DNA of 64,000 nucleotides, taken from positions 372,001 to 436,000 of the forward strand of contig NZ_FOMK01000004.1 in NCBI RefSeq assembly GCF_900112615.1, written 5' to 3'. Position 1 is the first letter of the stretch; every line of letters begins with the position of its first letter. This DNA comes from Chitinophaga sp. CF118. GTDB taxonomy: Bacteria > Bacteroidota > Bacteroidia > Chitinophagales > Chitinophagaceae. The translations under genes were made by a program, and so were the position numbers. Below are positions 17,088 through 23,998 of this stretch, piece after piece. The notes below the pieces were generated by a model. That model had not been told where the DNA came from. It ran no database searches and saw only the letters and a program-made list of their open reading frames with translations.

Positions 17088-17699
17088 TTATCCCTCCGAA
17101 ACCAGATTATTTTTTGGTAAATTTTTAAAAAGGAGGAAAATGCAGCAAAAGATGGTTAAAAAGCGTTTATCTGATACCTTTTGCAAATTATCGAGAGCTT
17201 TATAAAGTAATTTATAAGTGGAGCTCATATTAATGTCCATAATAACGGCAATCTCTTCGTAGGACATTCCTTCATAAAAACGGAGAAAGATAATCTCCTG
17301 CTGCCTTGCGGGCAGTGTGTTTACCAATGCGATGACTTGTTTACGTAATTCCTGTTCTTCCTGCCTGAAGGAGGCATCGGGGATGAAGTTGACTTCAAAT
17401 CCACCTTCATTATCCAGTTCAACAAATTTAGATAAGGACTGTATTTTTCTAAAAAGCGTAGAACGCATTGCTTTGTACAAGTAATTCTTTACTGAAGGCG
17501 GATTGCCCAGCCTCGTGCGTGTAGTCCACAACCTTACGAAGAGATCATGCACAACATCCTGGATCAGATCGGCATCTCTTGTAAATTTGCGGCCATAATT
17601 GTTCAACAGTTCGTAAAACTCTCCATAAAGCGCGGTAAACGCATCCCAATCTCCCTGTTTAAACGCATTCCACCATAACACGTGACTCTCAGATTGCAT
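17088..17699 (-). CDS. ECF RNA polymerase sigma-70 factor
   Basis: A 203-residue ECF sigma factor of the Bacteroidota FecI-like group. Region 2 (about 22-90) includes DLIQDVVHDLFVRLW, and region 4 (about 125-180) includes TLPARQQEIIFLRFYEGMSYEEIA with the helix-turn-helix MDINMSSTYKLLYKALDNL. The tail is unusually hydrophobic (FLTIFCCIFLLF). It is the first gene of the minus-strand operon running through FecR, SusC, SusD and the exported enzymes. The ATG at 17697-17699 is preferred to a TTG six bases upstream. Confidence 0.92.
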   Translation of the reverse strand: MQSESHVLWWNAFKQGDWDAFTALYGEFYELLNNYGRKFTRDADLIQDVVHDLFVRLWTTRTRLGNPPSVKNYLYKAMRSTLFRKIQSLSKFVELDNEGGFEVNFIPDASFRQEEQELRKQVIALVNTLPARQQEIIFLRFYEGMSYEEIAVIMDINMSSTYKLLYKALDNLQKVSDKRFLTIFCCIFLLFKNLPKNNLVSEG

Positions 17700-17857
17700 T
17701 GGCAATTAGTTTTGGAAGACGATTGATAATAATACAAAAAAATTACGTGTTATTGTAACATTTTTGGGGAAATCAGACGCACAAAAGCCCAACAGCAGAT
17801 GTCTGCCGGGGCCATGATCTGACACTCAGGATGTTAAGGGGCTGTATATCTTATAGT

Positions 17858-17897
17858 AAAGCAGTATTTACGGGAACGGCCTGTAAATTGTTGCTTT
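17858..17897 (-). terminator. Terminator after the acyltransferase gene
   Basis: AAAGCA (17858-17863) pairs with TGCTTT (17892-17897), and the inner ATTTAC (17866-17871) pairs with GTAAAT (17883-17888), continued by GG/CC. It lies about 30 nt past the stop at 17930, and also upstream of the sigma factor gene. Confidence 0.5.
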
Positions 17898-17929
17898 TCA
17901 TTAAGATTACTGATAATGAGAACAGATAA

Positions 17930-19012
17930 TCAGATTTTGACAATGATATTCCTTTTATACATAATCCATACTGGAATGAACATCAGCAATACCAGTGTAA
18001 TGGCTGCTGCCAGTGAAACATTTAACGGCGAAAGGAAAGATATAAAAAGTGAAGATAAAGCCCCTCCTCCAAACAGATGCGGGAACATTTGCGGTATCAC
18101 TCCGGAAAGCACATATGCTGTAATAGCGTTCCTTCCGAATGCAACAAAGGGAGGTGTCCAGCTTTTATATCCCTGTACATCTATGAGCCAATAACAAAGC
18201 GCGAGCCCCATAGATGCCAGTCCGGCGGTATATAACACAAAAGAGCTGGTCCACAATGACTTATTAATAGGGAAAAAACTATCCCAGATCAGCCCCACCA
18301 GTACTGAAAGGAATCCTGCAACAAACATCCAGGCTACCTTTTCGGCATCCTGCTTGTCTTTACGCCGGATCCAGTCGCCCACCATAATACCCAGCAATCC
18401 TGTAGAAAATGCAGGCAGGGTGCTTAAAATCCCTTCAGGATCCCATGTTTTAGCATGGCTCCATAAATGGCGCTCTCCCAAGAGGGTACGATCTAACCAC
18501 GCTCCAAGATTAGTTTCCGGCTCAAGATTAGCAGGTCCGATACCAGGCACAGGTACAAACGTCAGCAAAAGATAATAGGCTATTAGAAAACCAAAACATA
18601 GCCAGGTGCGTGTTTTAGGCCCTGTTTTAAGATACAAGAGAGAGATTACCAGGTAAACCACCGCTATACGGGGAAGCACCCCGGGAATCCTGACATTATA
18701 GAAGTCGAAGTGAGGAATGAGGCGAAATAGCATCCCAATAACAAAAATGATTAATGCACGTCTTATAATATGGACGATCAGTTTTTTGTGCCCGGAAGTA
18801 TCTGCTATCCTGCTACTGAGCGCAAAGGTAACGGATACCCCTACCATGAACAGGAAAAACGGGAATACCAGGTCTGTAGGTGTACAACCGTTCCATTTGG
18901 AATGTTCCAGTGGTGAATAGACATGCCCCCAATCGCCGGGGTTATTCACCAGGATCATACCGGCAACGGTAAGACCACGAAAAAAATCAAGTGACAGGAG
19001 TCTTTGCTTCAT
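17930..19012 (-). CDS. NagX/HGSNAT-type membrane acyltransferase (DUF5009 family)
   Basis: A 360-residue polytopic inner-membrane protein with about 10 hydrophobic segments. The N-terminus RLLSLDFFRGLTVAGMILVNNPG and the following TPTDLVFPFFLFMVGVS are diagnostic of the family related to eukaryotic heparan-alpha-glucosaminide N-acetyltransferase and bacterial NagX/DUF5009 proteins. Members are thought to move acetyl groups across the membrane onto amino sugars; many occur in Bacteroidota glycan loci. It lies between a sigma/SusCD operon and the RNA-repair cassette, with its own probable terminator, so a link to either neighbour is uncertain. Confidence 0.86.
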   Translation of the reverse strand: MKQRLLSLDFFRGLTVAGMILVNNPGDWGHVYSPLEHSKWNGCTPTDLVFPFFLFMVGVSVTFALSSRIADTSGHKKLIVHIIRRALIIFVIGMLFRLIPHFDFYNVRIPGVLPRIAVVYLVISLLYLKTGPKTRTWLCFGFLIAYYLLLTFVPVPGIGPANLEPETNLGAWLDRTLLGERHLWSHAKTWDPEGILSTLPAFSTGLLGIMVGDWIRRKDKQDAEKVAWMFVAGFLSVLVGLIWDSFFPINKSLWTSSFVLYTAGLASMGLALCYWLIDVQGYKSWTPPFVAFGRNAITAYVLSGVIPQMFPHLFGGGALSSLFISFLSPLNVSLAAAITLVLLMFIPVWIMYKRNIIVKI

Positions 19013-19253
19013 GAATTTTGGTTGAGTTACCCTAACTGTTATGGCAATGTTTTAAAATAATGGCAGTTGTCCAGGTCCTGGCCCGCAACAACTGCCGGTC
19101 CCCCTCGAATAACATCAAGTCAGATAGTGTTTAAATAAAAATATAAAGAAATAGTGTATTTTTTTATATTTATTACACTGCTGGTATTTTGCAGGGGAAT
19201 TATGCTGTTTGTAGAGGCAGTGTGGATTTTTTTTCTGCGCTCACCTTCTTTAA

Positions 19254-20372
19254 TCAGACATGATAGATCACTTCATGTGCTTCTGTCAGATCAGGAATTT
19301 CCAGCTTATTAATGAGCCGGTGCATCACAGCTGCGGGTACTATAGCCTCCCGGGCAACGTTTTGCCGAAATAATTCCCTGCCGGGAACTTCTACATATAC
19401 GACTGTAACATGTGCTTTGTATTGTAAACAAAGTGCAATCAGTTGTTCCCTCATCTGGCGGGTAATGTTAGTTGCATTCCATACAAAAGGCTGCTTATTC
19501 CGCAGATATCCCCTTGCCTGTTCTTTGGCAGCCTGAATTACACGACCATTACCACTCTTATCTGAAGCACTGATTTTCATTGCCACACGGATATCATCCA
19601 GGGAAATTATTCGCCAGTCGGCATACTTGCGGCGCACATAGGTATCCTTACCGGCACCTGGTAGCCCACTCATTATCACTACGGCTGTTTCAGGTTGTGA
19701 ATAAGGAATATAGTCAGGCATGATTCCCTCCTTCTGCAAATAATTCATACGTGCATTCGCGGTAGCAAACGACTTTGGAATACCCCAGCATTCCTGTTCG
19801 CGGCAAAATTCTTCAAAACAATCTATCTTATACAGCATTTCCGCCTGATCCTCACAAATACGTCCAAGCATATCTGCCCTGGCAAGCAGGGCAAGGTGCT
19901 GTGTATTGACCTGTAAACTAGCTACCGCCAGGGTTCGTAAAGGGTCCGTCCGTTCAAACAACCACAATGGTAATCCATGAAACCGCACTAGTTTCGCGAT
20001 TTGCTCCCGAATGTAAAATGGCACCGCCAGATCCATATACAGGATCTGCCTTGCCTTCATCTCTCCTTTGCGGGCATGCCCAGCGGAGGTAATACTTCCG
20101 TCCGGCTCTATAACAGTAGTACTGTATTTCTCCACATCATGCAACAGTGCTGCTGCCCAGAGAATTTCTTTATCTTCCGGATTCAGTTCATTCCAGGCTG
20201 GTAATTGTTCCAGTGCAGCAAGCACCATCTGCGTATGCACTGCCACGTTACCTTCTGCATGATGTTTTGCATCCTGCGGAACATCCTTCATCACCCGGAC
20301 CCATTCGAAGTCAGTTTCCAACTGCTCCCATGTTTTATTTTTACTAATAGTCCACATATTTACCTCCTTCAT
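19254..20372 (-). CDS. HD-Pnk: HD phosphoesterase fused to polynucleotide 5'-kinase
   Basis: A 372-residue two-domain end-healing enzyme. The N-terminal HD domain (about 35-200) has H46, the signature His78-Asp79 (LLHDVEKYST) and further histidines (GHARKGE, RFHG). The C-terminal P-loop kinase domain (about 228-372) has GLPGAGKD (Lys242), SLDDIR (acceptor aspartate) and a lid region NATNITRQMREQ. This is the architecture of Runella slithyformis HD-Pnk, where the HD domain removes 2',3'-phosphoesters and the kinase phosphorylates 5'-OH ends. It overlaps the upstream RNA ligase gene, so the two are translationally coupled. The overlap is 29 nt from the ATG at 20370-20372, or 14 nt if the ATG at 20355-20357 is used. 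Confidence 0.87.
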   Translation of the reverse strand: MKEVNMWTISKNKTWEQLETDFEWVRVMKDVPQDAKHHAEGNVAVHTQMVLAALEQLPAWNELNPEDKEILWAAALLHDVEKYSTTVIEPDGSITSAGHARKGEMKARQILYMDLAVPFYIREQIAKLVRFHGLPLWLFERTDPLRTLAVASLQVNTQHLALLARADMLGRICEDQAEMLYKIDCFEEFCREQECWGIPKSFATANARMNYLQKEGIMPDYIPYSQPETAVVIMSGLPGAGKDTYVRRKYADWRIISLDDIRVAMKISASDKSGNGRVIQAAKEQARGYLRNKQPFVWNATNITRQMREQLIALCLQYKAHVTVVYVEVPGRELFRQNVAREAIVPAAVMHRLINKLEIPDLTEAHEVIYHV

Positions 20373-21051
20373 TTTTTAACCGGGCACGTTTCCATTGTTT
20401 TGTCCAATGTTCACTGGTCTTTACGTGCCCCTTTCTTACATATTTGAATACATTCTTTGCAAATGTATCCACTGGAAACCCCTCTGCATTCCTGGTAACA
20501 ATGCCTTCCATTGTCACCTGTTCTCCTGTTGCTGCATCGTGCGCGTTCAAAGCACCAGTTCCCTTTACTATGCTTAATACTTCTTTTTCAAAATCTGCCT
20601 GTACCAGTGGCGTATCAAAAAACTTTATTTGTGGGACCACGGGAAGATCCAGCATTGCTGCATAGAAACAGGTTTCTTCCCAACTGAGCCATCGGTCATT
20701 CTCACGTATTGCAAATACATAGAAATGATGCTCCAGGTTACTGTAAGCGATTGAATGCACAGCATATAAGTTCTCCAGGAATATTTCCAGGTTGCCGAGA
20801 TCGTGTTTTATACTTTGCCAATACCGCCGTATACTTTCTGTCCAGGGAGATGTAGTGGGCGCTACATGAGAGCGCGCAAACACACCGTACTTTGACAAGC
20901 AGTTATTTTCTCCATCCAGTTTTTCCGTGTGTACAAGCTGCGGAATAGCAGACAGGCATTTCCAGTATTCATGTTGAATACGGTCGTCACTTGTTGTACC
21001 GGGAGAGAATGGATAGTGATACGTGCGGCTATACTTTTCTGAAATAGCCAT
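20344..21051 (-). CDS. ATP-dependent RNA ligase (Rnl family)
   Basis: A 235-residue covalent nucleotidyltransferase of the RNA ligase group. Motif I is EKLDGEN with the AMP-accepting Lys44; motif III-like HFYVFAIREN lies at about 109-118; motif IV is MEGIVTRN (181-188); motif V is FKYVRKGH (202-209, Lys203 and Lys207). There is no OB-fold or BRCT region, so it is not a replicative DNA ligase. Together with the overlapping HD-Pnk gene it forms a complete break-repair set: HD-Pnk prepares 3'-OH and 5'-phosphate ends and the ligase seals them. Natural substrate (tRNA, rRNA or other cleaved RNA) unknown. A TATCTTTG -7 box and a structured leader lie upstream. Confidence 0.87.
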   Translation of the reverse strand: MAISEKYSRTYHYPFSPGTTSDDRIQHEYWKCLSAIPQLVHTEKLDGENNCLSKYGVFARSHVAPTTSPWTESIRRYWQSIKHDLGNLEIFLENLYAVHSIAYSNLEHHFYVFAIRENDRWLSWEETCFYAAMLDLPVVPQIKFFDTPLVQADFEKEVLSIVKGTGALNAHDAATGEQVTMEGIVTRNAEGFPVDTFAKNVFKYVRKGHVKTSEHWTKQWKRARLKNEGGKYVDY

Positions 21052-21074
21052 GTTGTTATAATTAAAACAAAAGA

Positions 21075-21132
21075 ATCACAGGCCATACCCACAGATGCGG
21101 GTGGCGTTGAGAAAGATTAATATGCCTGTGAT
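21075..21132 (-). promoter_or_regulatory. Structured 5' leader of the RNA ligase/HD-Pnk operon
   Basis: As minus-strand RNA, AUCACAGGC (21132-21124) pairs perfectly with GCCUGUGAU (21083-21075). Inside it ACCCGC (102-97 of 21xxx) pairs with GUGGGU (21092-21087) around an AUCU tetraloop, using one G-U pair that works only in the minus-strand RNA. The closing helix ends 23 nt before the ATG at 21051. It may be a regulatory element or a processed small RNA. Confidence 0.55.
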
Positions 21133-21170
21133 ATTACATGGCGCAAGGTTTGCAATTTTAATTAAGGGTA

Positions 21171-21178
21171 CAAAGATA
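21171..21178 (-). promoter_or_regulatory. Candidate -7 box for the RNA repair operon
   Basis: The minus strand reads TATCTTTG at 21178-21171, a perfect TAnnTTTG. No TTTG is found at the usual -33 spacing. Transcription from here would give a leader of about 110 nt that contains the hairpin at 21075-21132. Confidence 0.5.
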
Positions 21179-21196
21179 ACCGTTTTTATGAAATTT

Positions 21197-21598
21197 TCAG
21201 GTTGGGGTATCTTTTACCCTGAATATTTCAAGCAGCACTCTTCCTACCGCCTTCCTGTTTATAATTAAAAATATTACGAGTAAACAAAAAGAAAAGATCT
21301 GAATCTGAAACTCAACATAAAAAGAAAAGGTCTGATTCTCAAAAATGAAAGATTCTGTTATATAATAATTTGTATTAAATCGAACTAAATTCAGTGTCCC
21401 TAAGAACAATGTAATCAGGGTTACAATTCTCCCTAATTTTGCGTTTATTAATACGGCTATCAAGCTTGCCAATACAAGAGCAAATCCAAAGTAGTGCGTA
21501 TTATGTAAAACAGCATAGTCCATTGCCGCTAAAAAAATACTTAATATACTTATGAGCAATAGAATGGTCAGAGGGATATATTGCAATAATTTTTTCAT
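21197..21598 (-). CDS. Small four-helix membrane protein, function unknown
   Basis: A 133-residue hydrophobic protein I do not recognise. From the ATG at 21596-21598 it starts MKKLLQYIPLTILLLISILSIF and shows about four membrane-spanning segments (roughly 5-25, 33-51, 55-72 and 95-115), ending with a basic tail (NRKAVGRVLLEIFRVKDTPT). It has no cysteines or catalytic-looking motifs. The longer frame to 21616 begins at TTG. It stands alone between the RNA-repair operon and a plus-strand coiled-coil gene; no functional link can be argued. Confidence 0.62.
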   Translation of the reverse strand: MKKLLQYIPLTILLLISILSIFLAAMDYAVLHNTHYFGFALVLASLIAVLINAKLGRIVTLITLFLGTLNLVRFNTNYYITESFIFENQTFSFYVEFQIQIFSFCLLVIFLIINRKAVGRVLLEIFRVKDTPT

Positions 21599-21917
21599 AG
21601 CCAGATAAAAATACAAATTAATTCTCCATCGAAGACAGATTATCCTGATAATTATTCTGCTCTTTTGCGTCCTTAAATCTCAGGCGCCCAAATTTATGAG
21701 TACTTCAGCCGGCGACTATTTATTCAGAGTCACTCCGGGTCCAGCCAGATATTTCAATATTTGATTGTCATTTAATCCTTTTGAGAAGTAAGCTGGTACT
21801 CATTTTAACCAATCCCGTTAAAAACTTTAACTGGCTGAATTATTCAACAAAATCATCAGGAGAAAAATTTTATCATTACTAAAATTCTCTTTATTTTAGA
21901 GAAAACAAACATTTTTT

Positions 21918-22523
21918 ATGAGTAATGAATTGAGACAAGTTTTAACAATGTTCGAGTCCTTCGAACGAAATTTTGAATCTTTTGGAAGGCAAATTTTACT
22001 GAAGTTTGATTCCATTGATGAGAGGTTTGATGCTATAGATCGAAGGTTCGATGCAATTGATGAGAGGCTTGATGCTATGGATCGGAGGTTTGATGCTATC
22101 GACCAGAGGCTTGATGCTATGGATCGGAGATTCGATGCTATTGACGAGAGGCTTGATGCTATGGATCGGAGATTCGATGCTATTGACGAGAGGCTTGATG
22201 CTATGGATCGGAGATTCGATGCTATCGACCAGAGGCTTGATGCTATGGACCTGAGGTTTGATGCTATGGATCAAAGGTTTGATGCTATGGATCGGAGATT
22301 TGATGCTATGGATCGGAGATTTGATGCTATGGACATGAAGTTCGTTGCCATGGAGCAGCAGAACGACCATAGATTTGAATCTATAGACCAGAGTTTCTTC
22401 GTGGTTAATAACAAGTTAGTTGTTATTGATACCCGTCTGGAATCTATAGAAGATAGCATTGAAAGAATCGAAGAATGGGTTCCTTTTAGACGGGCTTCTG
22501 TAAACTTACCTAAAAAGAACTGA
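21918..22523 (+). CDS. Heptad-repeat coiled-coil protein, function unknown
   Basis: A 201-residue acidic/basic repetitive protein. Residues 36-140 are 15 consecutive heptads of the form R(F/L)DA(I/M)D(R/E/Q), flanked by degenerate copies (KFDSIDE before, KFVAMEQ after). Hydrophobic residues fall at heptad positions 2 and 5, i.e. a/d spacing, so a long parallel coiled coil is expected. The C-terminal part (about 141-185) continues the pattern more loosely (RFESIDQ, RLESIEDSIERIEEW). There is no signal peptide or membrane segment, so it is probably cytoplasmic. The start ATG at 21918 follows an AT-rich upstream region. Similar repeat proteins occur in Bacteroidota without known function. Confidence 0.72.
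   Translation: MSNELRQVLTMFESFERNFESFGRQILLKFDSIDERFDAIDRRFDAIDERLDAMDRRFDAIDQRLDAMDRRFDAIDERLDAMDRRFDAIDERLDAMDRRFDAIDQRLDAMDLRFDAMDQRFDAMDRRFDAMDRRFDAMDMKFVAMEQQNDHRFESIDQSFFVVNNKLVVIDTRLESIEDSIERIEEWVPFRRASVNLPKKN
22023..22337 (+). repeat. 21/42-bp tandem DNA repeat inside the coiled-coil gene
   Basis: Fifteen 21-bp units, many arranged as alternating pairs giving a 42-bp higher-order unit (RFDAIDE-RLDAMDR). Several units are nearly identical at the nucleotide level, including at third positions, suggesting recent duplication by slippage or unequal recombination. The copy number may vary between strains without breaking the frame. Confidence 0.9.
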
Positions 22524-22551
22524 AGGTAAAGTATTTAATACCCGTAATTTT

Positions 22552-22618
22552 TCTTATTCATAACCCCTGATTTCTCTCTTACTTATAACCCCTGTTTTTT
22601 TCTTACTCAGCCCCTGAA
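22552..22618. repeat. Three short direct repeats downstream of the coiled-coil gene
   Basis: Three near-copies of a TTCTTAYTYATAACCCCTGA-like unit spaced by about 24-25 bp, each with the core (A)RCCCCTG, at 22562, 22587 and 22609. They lie in the 124-bp gap between two convergent genes. No hairpin is evident; role unknown. Confidence 0.5.
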
Positions 22619-22647
22619 TATATCTATCATTGCAATGAGAAGTGCCA

Positions 22648-23931
22648 TTAATTTAGACTAATATTTTCATCCCCTTCCTGATAAGGCAAATAGATCATCA
22701 GTAATGTGAACATTTCATCTGAAGCACGCATATTCCCCGTAGAGAATACTATTTTGGGAGGATTATTAGGATTGGAGGGATTATCGGCTGTATTATCATA
22801 TACCCCAATCATATTGATAACAGATCCTGCTGGAATTCTAATCAGTTTTTTCATCCGGTATAGCTCCTGCCATCTGAAATCCCATTCAGGGATATGAACG
22901 AGATTGATGGTATCATTATCCGGAGTTACCGCATATGCATAAAACTCTTTTCCCAGATAATGCATATGTGGCCATACGCACATGATGGACTGTGTTTCCT
23001 GTGTTTTCACTTTCAGTCTGAAAGTACTGAGCTGTTTTGGAAAGATGAGAAACTTAGGAGTGATATCCCGTTCTCCTATCCCGCCGGAACCCAGACTGAT
23101 GATACGTACATTCCTTTCAACAGCTTGTTTCTTGAAAAACAACTTTACACCTAACATTGATTCTTCAGGAGCCCCGATGGCAGAATAATGTACGGTCATA
23201 ATGAGTACTCCCCTCTTTGGCAATACCCATCCGAATTGTTTAGGATAGAATTCATTTGTAGTACCTGGAATCCAACCGGAATAGTATATCATTGATTTTT
23301 TGAATGGGCCGTAGTATCTGGCTTCCAGACCAGCAGTATCTATATCGGTATCAATTACTGCAGGACCGCTTTTAAGATCCACAGTTTTATCCGGTACTGC
23401 ATAAAAGCCATAATTTAAATGATGAATGATTTTTTTGTTATTGGCGTATAATTCTATTCCTTCAATGTTCTGTGTATCTGCTATTTCAAATGGGATCTTA
23501 AACACCACAAACTTTTCTTCATTCATTCCTTTCACCTGAAAAGGAGCGTTTATTTTCAGTATGAGATCTGGTGTACGGCTAAATATCTCGTTATTTATCT
23601 TCTTTGCAGGTTTTCCTTCGGGGGCATTATTCGCTATCCAGCTTAATATAGTTTCTTTTTCCTGCGTGGTCAATGATCTGTTATTAGCAAAATCCCTGTA
23701 GTGTGAATCGGCTCTCCAAGGGGGCATATAGTTGGTTTCAATCACCTGTTTAATGAAAGAAGTTCTTTTCTTCAGGCTCAGGTATGTTTCCAGTGAAAAG
23801 GGAGCATCTCCTCCATTACGATGGCAGGTTACACATTTAGCGGTGATGATGGGTTGTACTTCGGCATAGGTCTGCCCAAATGAAATATGTACAAAGAAGA
23901 TTAAAAATATCAGCAGAAAACATGTTCTCAT
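22648..23931 (-). CDS. Secreted haem c / copper type II monooxygenase-like protein
   Basis: A 427-residue exported protein with signal peptide (MRTCFLLIFLIFFVHISFGQ). A cytochrome c domain follows, with the haem-binding CVTCH (Cys33, Cys36, His37) and a probable axial methionine in NYMPPW (Met69). The rest resembles the copper type II, ascorbate-dependent monooxygenase (PHM/DBH) fold: IIHHLNYGF (candidate first copper site), MTVHYSA, and the C-terminal WPHMHYLGKEF, DFRWQELYRM, YDNTADNPSNPNNPP and DEMF. Family members hydroxylate C-H bonds with two copper sites, but catalytic activity is unproven for such bacterial haem fusions. It is the only gene after SusD in a sigma/FecR/SusCD operon, so it may act on the imported substrate. 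Confidence 0.8.
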   Translation of the reverse strand: MRTCFLLIFLIFFVHISFGQTYAEVQPIITAKCVTCHRNGGDAPFSLETYLSLKKRTSFIKQVIETNYMPPWRADSHYRDFANNRSLTTQEKETILSWIANNAPEGKPAKKINNEIFSRTPDLILKINAPFQVKGMNEEKFVVFKIPFEIADTQNIEGIELYANNKKIIHHLNYGFYAVPDKTVDLKSGPAVIDTDIDTAGLEARYYGPFKKSMIYYSGWIPGTTNEFYPKQFGWVLPKRGVLIMTVHYSAIGAPEESMLGVKLFFKKQAVERNVRIISLGSGGIGERDITPKFLIFPKQLSTFRLKVKTQETQSIMCVWPHMHYLGKEFYAYAVTPDNDTINLVHIPEWDFRWQELYRMKKLIRIPAGSVINMIGVYDNTADNPSNPNNPPKIVFSTGNMRASDEMFTLLMIYLPYQEGDENISLN

Positions 23932-23944
23932 ATCATGTTATTAT

Positions 23945-23982
23945 AATAAACAGAAAGCCCCTTATGGAGCTTTCTGTTTATT
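23945..23982 (-). terminator. Intercistronic hairpin after the second susD
   Basis: A perfect 14-bp stem (23945-23958 with 23969-23982) and a 10-nt loop lie in the 67-bp gap between the SusD gene and the haem/copper protein gene. Its AAACAG and ATGGAGC sequence resembles the motifs in the equivalent position after the first susD (10701-10914). Probably a partial terminator or mRNA stabiliser. Confidence 0.65.
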
Positions 23983-23998
23983 GCAAGGTAATTCATTT

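Noticed and set aside
21996..22370. Antisense ORF of 124 codons opposite the heptad-repeat gene
   Set aside because: It is open only because the 21-bp sense repeat lacks stops in that frame; its product (HSIKSPI repeats) is the mirror of the sense repeat.
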